Source of the DNA: JANRKG01 sp033763635
GTDB taxonomy: Bacteria; Cyanobacteriota; Cyanobacteriia; GCF-001939115
Assembly: GCA_033763635.1 (NCBI GenBank)
Contig: JANRKG010000040.1
Coordinates: 1-7,489 of the forward strand
Length of the DNA stretch: 7,489 nucleotides
Direction of reading: 5' to 3'
Of this stretch, positions 4,457 through 7,489 are shown one piece after another. Position 1 is the first letter of the stretch. Each line of letters starts with the position of its first letter. The translations under genes were made by a program, and so were the position numbers. The notes below the pieces were generated by a model. The model was not told the origin of the DNA and did no database searches. It was given only the letters and a program-made list of their open reading frames with translations.

Positions 4457-6424
4457 TTTCTGCTTGAGATACGCCTCGATCGCCTCATTCGTCAACTGCC
4501 CGATCGTGCGGCCCTGTTGCATCGCGACTTCCCGGAGTTGGGTGTACAGGTCATCCCGCACATCAATACGACGACGGAGCTTGCCCCCTGGCTTGACCAC
4601 CGCTTCCAGTTCGGTGACAGCCTGATCCAGGGCAGTGCTGACAGTAGCAGCAAAAGCACTGACCATCACAGGTTGTTCCGGTTGGTAGGTGGTTGCAAAT
4701 TCCCGAATGGACTCCATGCCGACGCGATCGCAGAAATCCCCGAACCGTTCCCCAGGCTGCCGCTCTTTTTGGAAGTAGACGAAGATTGGTTCTAAGCCTG
4801 TTTCCAGATCGTTAATATGGAGCTTATCAACGTAGATTTGCGCCAAACGGGTTTGATTGGGGGCCGCGCCTAACCAGACCTGATAATGATCCGGGGCACT
4901 TCCTACGAAGGCCAATTCCGCCAGATAGGGACGGGCGCATCCGTTCGGGCAACCCGTACTGCGAATAATGAAGTATTCCTCAGGCAAGCCCACCTTATCG
5001 AGTAAGGCGCGAATCCGTTCCAGAATGCCAGGAAGGGCACGCTCAGATTCGGTGATTGCTAGTCCGCAGGTCGGGAGGGCAGGGCAGGCCATCGAATAGC
5101 GAAGGAGCGGATCGATCTCGGTTTCCTTCAAAATTCCAGCATTGCTGAGAATCGTTTCAATTTCAGGGCGTTGCTCCGGCGCAATATCGTACAGAATCAC
5201 ATTCTGGCTGGGGGTCAGGAGCATGGGCAGATTAAAGCGCTGCACCAGATCCCGCAGGGCCGTTTTTAACTGCAAGCCTTCCCGATCGAGCACCCGACCG
5301 TTGACGATCGAAATCCCGACAAATAATTTGCCATCTCCCTGCTCATGCCATCCCAGGAAATCCAGATACTCGAATTCGGGGAGGGGTTTGAAGGGCTGGA
5401 GAGGCTTACCGAAATAGGTCTCGACCTTTTCCCGAAATCGATCGACTCCCCAATCTTCGATCAGGTACTTCATCCGGGCATGGCGACGATCGCTCCGGTC
5501 TCCATAATCCCGCTGAGTGGCGACGATCGCCTTCACCAACTCATACACATCCGCTTTGTCTACATAGGCGATCGGGTCTGCGATGCGGGGGAAAGTTTCT
5601 TCCTTCCCGTGGGTCCGTCCCAGCCCTCCCCCTGCGAACACATTAAAGCCTTGTAATGTGCCACTTTCATCGGTAAGGACAACCAGGCTCAAATCTTGAG
5701 AATAGAGATCAACAGAGTTATCCCCTGGCACTGTCACCGAAATCTTGAATTTCCGGGGCATATAATGAGTGCCGTAGATGGGTTCTTCTGCGTCATCCAG
5801 CACCGTGCCGTTCGTATTGCGTTGACGGGCCGCGATCACCTCCGGGTCTTCTTCTCCGGTGATCACTTTTTCCCCATCTAGCCAAATCTCGTAATAAGCC
5901 CCTGTTTGCGGGGTGAGCAAATCCGCGATCGTGTTGGCGTACTGACGGGCGTACTCGTATTCAGGCCGATTGCGGAAGGGCGCAGGGGGAGCCATCACAT
6001 TTCGGTTCAGGTCGCCACAGGCTCCCAGGGTAGACCCCATGCTGCGGACAATGGCGGCGATCGTCTGCTTGAGATTCTTCTTCAGGATGCCGTGTAACTG
6101 GAACCCCTGGCGAGTGGTTGCCCGTAATGTCCCGTTGCCGTACTCATCCGCCAGCTTGTCAAGGGTGAGATACAGTTGGGGGGGAATGAACCCACCGGGG
6201 CTACGGGTCCGCAGCATGAACTGGTAGTCTTTCTCCTGCCCCTTTACCCGGTTGTCGCGATTGTCTTGCTGGTAGGAACCGTGAAACTTCAGAATTTGGA
6301 TGGCATCTTCTGTGAAAGAGTTAGTGTCTAGTAATAGCTCACTGGCAACAGATTCGCGGAGATGATGACTGCGCTCTTTGAGAACTTCAACTTTCGAGGG
6401 CTTGCGGGTAAGAGAATCAACCAT
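4448..6424 (-). CDS. sir: Ferredoxin-dependent assimilatory sulfite reductase with C-terminal ribbon-helix-helix-like tail
   Basis: Reduces sulfite to sulfide with six electrons from ferredoxin, supplying cysteine synthesis. I place the start at ATG 6424 (658 residues, MVDSLTRKPSKVEVLKERS), where family similarity begins; the frame stays open to ATG 6559, but the extra 45 residues look non-homologous. Neither start has a strong Shine-Dalgarno. The order is two sulfite/nitrite-reductase half-domain repeats: TLRATTRQGFQLHG (99-112) and MPRKFKISVTV (222-232, K225 and K227 matching the siroheme/substrate lysines of E. coli CysI), then ligands of the 4Fe-4S/siroheme centre in CPALPTCGL (C447, C453) and TGCPNGCARP (C492, C496). 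These mark sulfite rather than nitrite reductase together with the FHGSYQQDNRDNR block (47-59). After the core (about 580), a linker leads to residues 614-655, which read like a CopG/Arc ribbon-helix-helix. The gene is monocistronic and convergent with the gene at 3542-4384. Confidence 0.95.
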   Translation of the reverse strand: MVDSLTRKPSKVEVLKERSHHLRESVASELLLDTNSFTEDAIQILKFHGSYQQDNRDNRVKGQEKDYQFMLRTRSPGGFIPPQLYLTLDKLADEYGNGTLRATTRQGFQLHGILKKNLKQTIAAIVRSMGSTLGACGDLNRNVMAPPAPFRNRPEYEYARQYANTIADLLTPQTGAYYEIWLDGEKVITGEEDPEVIAARQRNTNGTVLDDAEEPIYGTHYMPRKFKISVTVPGDNSVDLYSQDLSLVVLTDESGTLQGFNVFAGGGLGRTHGKEETFPRIADPIAYVDKADVYELVKAIVATQRDYGDRSDRRHARMKYLIEDWGVDRFREKVETYFGKPLQPFKPLPEFEYLDFLGWHEQGDGKLFVGISIVNGRVLDREGLQLKTALRDLVQRFNLPMLLTPSQNVILYDIAPEQRPEIETILSNAGILKETEIDPLLRYSMACPALPTCGLAITESERALPGILERIRALLDKVGLPEEYFIIRSTGCPNGCARPYLAELAFVGSAPDHYQVWLGAAPNQTRLAQIYVDKLHINDLETGLEPIFVYFQKERQPGERFGDFCDRVGMESIREFATTYQPEQPVMVSAFAATVSTALDQAVTELEAVVKPGGKLRRRIDVRDDLYTQLREVAMQQGRTIGQLTNEAIEAYLKQKNG

Positions 6425-6621
6425 TGGACCGTATGTATTAACAGGATATATTTGTGAAGAACTGATCACGAAAGATTGCGAAAGACGGACCGAGCGGGGG
6501 CGAAACGCACAAAACGCCCTATCTCCGGTAACTCGGTAGGACTTTGGGCATTGGTCCATTTTATCATCCGATGTTGAGAGGCGGAGCGATTGTCATAAAG
6601 ATGCAAGCTTCTAGGAAAAAA
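6425..6621 (-). promoter_or_regulatory. sir upstream region
   Basis: This stretch lies between the sir start and the hairpin of the preceding same-strand gene and must contain the sir promoter. On the minus strand TATATC and TAATAC occur 20-30 and 10-15 bases before the ATG and could act as -10 elements, but no good -35 partner is visible. No NtcA site (GTA-N8-TAC) was found. A palindromic TGATCA lies at 6463-6468. The upstream in-frame ATG at 6559 lies inside this region. Confidence 0.4.
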
Positions 6622-6650
6622 GGCAGAGGGCAGAGAGCAGGGGCAGAAGG
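6622..6650. repeat. Degenerate GGCAGAG heptamer repeat
   Basis: GGCAGAG occurs at 6622-6628 and 6629-6635, followed by AGCAGGG (6636-6642) and GCAGAAGG. The period is seven. Such short tandemly repeated heptanucleotides are typical of intergenic DNA in filamentous cyanobacteria. It lies between the hairpin at 6665 and the sir promoter region. Confidence 0.8.
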
Positions 6651-6664
6651 AAATGCCACAAGAT

Positions 6665-6700
6665 AAGGGCTGCAACTCCCTATTGAGAGTTACAGCCCTT
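6665..6700 (-). terminator. Strong hairpin after the 6740-7273 gene
   Basis: AAGGGCTGCAACTC (6665-6678) pairs with GAGTTACAGCCCTT (6687-6700) over 14 bp, with one wobble and an eight-base loop. It lies 39 bases past the stop of the minus-strand gene at 6740. Only a weak T-content follows on the minus strand (ATCTTG), so it may work as a terminator or as a 3' mRNA-stabilising stem. It separates this gene from sir. Confidence 0.8.
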
Positions 6701-6739
6701 GAGTTTAGTCAATGACAGCCATCTAGAGGAATTGAACCT

Positions 6740-7273
6740 TTAGAAGCGATACCCCACACCAAGTTGGAAGCTCAGAGCATTGGCAGAACTGTTCTGGTAT
6801 GCATTGATCCCGTACTTGGCATCGCTGTAAACCATCACATTCTTAGCAACTTCCGACTCAACCCCGGTGGTCAATACAACGGAATCTCGGTTCCCCAGGG
6901 GAGTTGCCGTTGCCCCCTGATTTTGGACGAAGGAGTAGCCAACTCCAGCGTACAGGTTGGTGTTGCGGGCGATCGGAGCATCGTAGGTCAGGGTGGGAAT
7001 CACAGTGCTGTTTTTGTCGGTGAACAGGACCGATCCGCGAACAGACACGGGCGCATTAGGAATCGCCACACGGCCCTGAATATTTCCGCCATAAGTAGCA
7101 GCATCGTTTGCATTTCCACCACTCGTTGCACCGAAGGACATTCCTGCCCCAACATAGCTGGCATCCGTTCCTTTCGGCTGGGCAGAAGCTGCACCAGCAG
7201 AGAGCATCAAAGGTGCAATTACTAACAGGGAAAGGGTGGAAACTGTAGTGACAATCTTCTTAGAAACCTTCAT
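6740..7273 (-). CDS. Small outer-membrane beta-barrel protein (porin-like), function unknown
   Basis: A 177-residue envelope protein. Residues 1-31 are a clear signal peptide: MKVSKK n-region, hydrophobic core TLSLLVIAPLML, cleavage after ASA before QPKG. The mature part alternates short beta strands and Gly/Asn/Thr-rich turns: ASYVGAGMSFGA (38-49), ATYGGNIQGRVAI (59-71), VSVRGSVLFTD (76-86), TVIPTLTYDAP (90-100), TNLYAGVGYSFVQ (105-117), SVVLTTGVESEV (131-142), VMVYSDAKYGIN (146-157) and LSFQLGVGYRF (167-177). That is about eight strands, and the chain ends in Phe with the GVGYRF pattern recognised by the BAM assembly machinery. It resembles the OmpA/OmpW-like or porin-family small barrel group, but I cannot assign a substrate. 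GAGGA lies seven bases before the ATG, a good ribosome binding site. It is followed by a hairpin and then sir on the same strand, so it is probably its own transcript. Confidence 0.88.
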   Translation of the reverse strand: MKVSKKIVTTVSTLSLLVIAPLMLSAGAASAQPKGTDASYVGAGMSFGATSGGNANDAATYGGNIQGRVAIPNAPVSVRGSVLFTDKNSTVIPTLTYDAPIARNTNLYAGVGYSFVQNQGATATPLGNRDSVVLTTGVESEVAKNVMVYSDAKYGINAYQNSSANALSFQLGVGYRF

Positions 7274-7489
7274 TTCTGCGTCCTCAAATTAATAGCAATT
7301 CTTCCGTCTTCCTGAATTAAATGTCGTTTTTTGAATTCGATTTGTTCCAAGTTTTTGTTTTTTTGTTTTGCGTTTTTAGGTTTGCAATATCAAAAAAGCA
7401 AGAAATCAAATTCATACATTTCCTTGATCTCCAATTCCAGAGAAATACTTTCAGAATGTTTTTCGGGACATGGCTTTGCTGGAAAGGAG
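7274..7489 (-). promoter_or_regulatory. AT-rich upstream region of the small barrel gene
   Basis: These 216 bases contain no coding sequence that I can support. On the minus strand they carry A-rich homopolymer blocks at 7351-7377, read as runs of five to seven A split by single C or G. A possible promoter is TTGCTT, 17 bases, TAAAAA just upstream of those blocks, only moderately close to consensus. If real, it would leave an A-rich, poorly folded leader of about 100 bases before the GAGGA site. Confidence 0.4.

Noticed and set aside
6466..6675. Minus-strand 69-codon frame upstream of sir
   Set aside because: Crosses the GGCAGAG repeat and part of the strong hairpin, with no recognisable domain; treated as non-coding.
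6764..7225. Plus-strand 153-codon frame
   Set aside because: Antisense to the small outer-membrane barrel gene, whose signal peptide and terminal Phe make it clearly the real gene.
1..7489. A defence, biosynthetic or mobile multi-gene system
   Set aside because: All sizeable genes are housekeeping or single envelope proteins with separate transcription signals; no mobile, toxin, nuclease or modular biosynthesis genes are present.

Overview
The window looks like a chromosomal stretch from a non-picoplanktonic, oxygenic cyanobacterium. Four genes are recognisable from their encoded protein sequences as cyanobacterial or plastid-lineage versions: psbV (photosystem II cytochrome c550), accD (acetyl-CoA carboxylase beta subunit), acsF (aerobic Mg-protoporphyrin IX monomethyl ester cyclase) and sir (ferredoxin-sulfite reductase). 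Full HIP1 octamers (GCGATCGC) occur at 48-55, 3264-3271 and 4724-4731, with many near-matches (CGATCG cores), which is typical of cyanobacterial genomes. I see no transposase, integrase, phage gene, CRISPR array, tRNA or rRNA.

Layout. On the minus strand at the left, accD (841-1761) is followed after a 368-base gap by psbV (472 to beyond base 1), which is cut by the window edge only about six residues before its expected end. A 566-base gap (1762-2327) separates accD from the divergent acsF (2328-3404, plus strand). The last 140 bases of this gap form an unusual cluster of short tandem repeats reaching the acsF start codon. acsF ends at a strong intrinsic terminator (3445-3477), followed by a plus-strand gene for a secreted or outer-membrane beta-rich protein of unknown function (3542-4384). 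That gene converges on sir (minus strand, best start 6424, end 4448), with a perfect 12-bp inverted repeat and CCCATTA-like heptamers between them. Upstream of sir are a heptamer repeat and a strong hairpin. The hairpin terminates a second small outer-membrane beta-barrel gene (6740-7273, minus) that has an AT-rich leader.

How the genes fit together. psbV and acsF serve photosynthesis (oxygen-evolving complex, chlorophyll synthesis), accD feeds membrane lipid synthesis, and sir makes sulfide for cysteine using photosynthetically reduced ferredoxin. The neighbourhood is housekeeping in character, with mostly single-gene transcription units. The two envelope proteins have no evident functional link to their neighbours beyond position.

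I did not find a convincing new multi-gene system. The most interesting signals are a C-terminal ribbon-helix-helix-like segment on sulfite reductase, suggesting nucleic-acid binding fused to an assimilatory enzyme, and the layered repeats in the acsF leader. The leader has three 14-mers each holding a start-stop ATGTAA, two 19-mers, and five AAGCGA motifs spaced in multiples of three, and acsF lacks a clear ribosome binding site.
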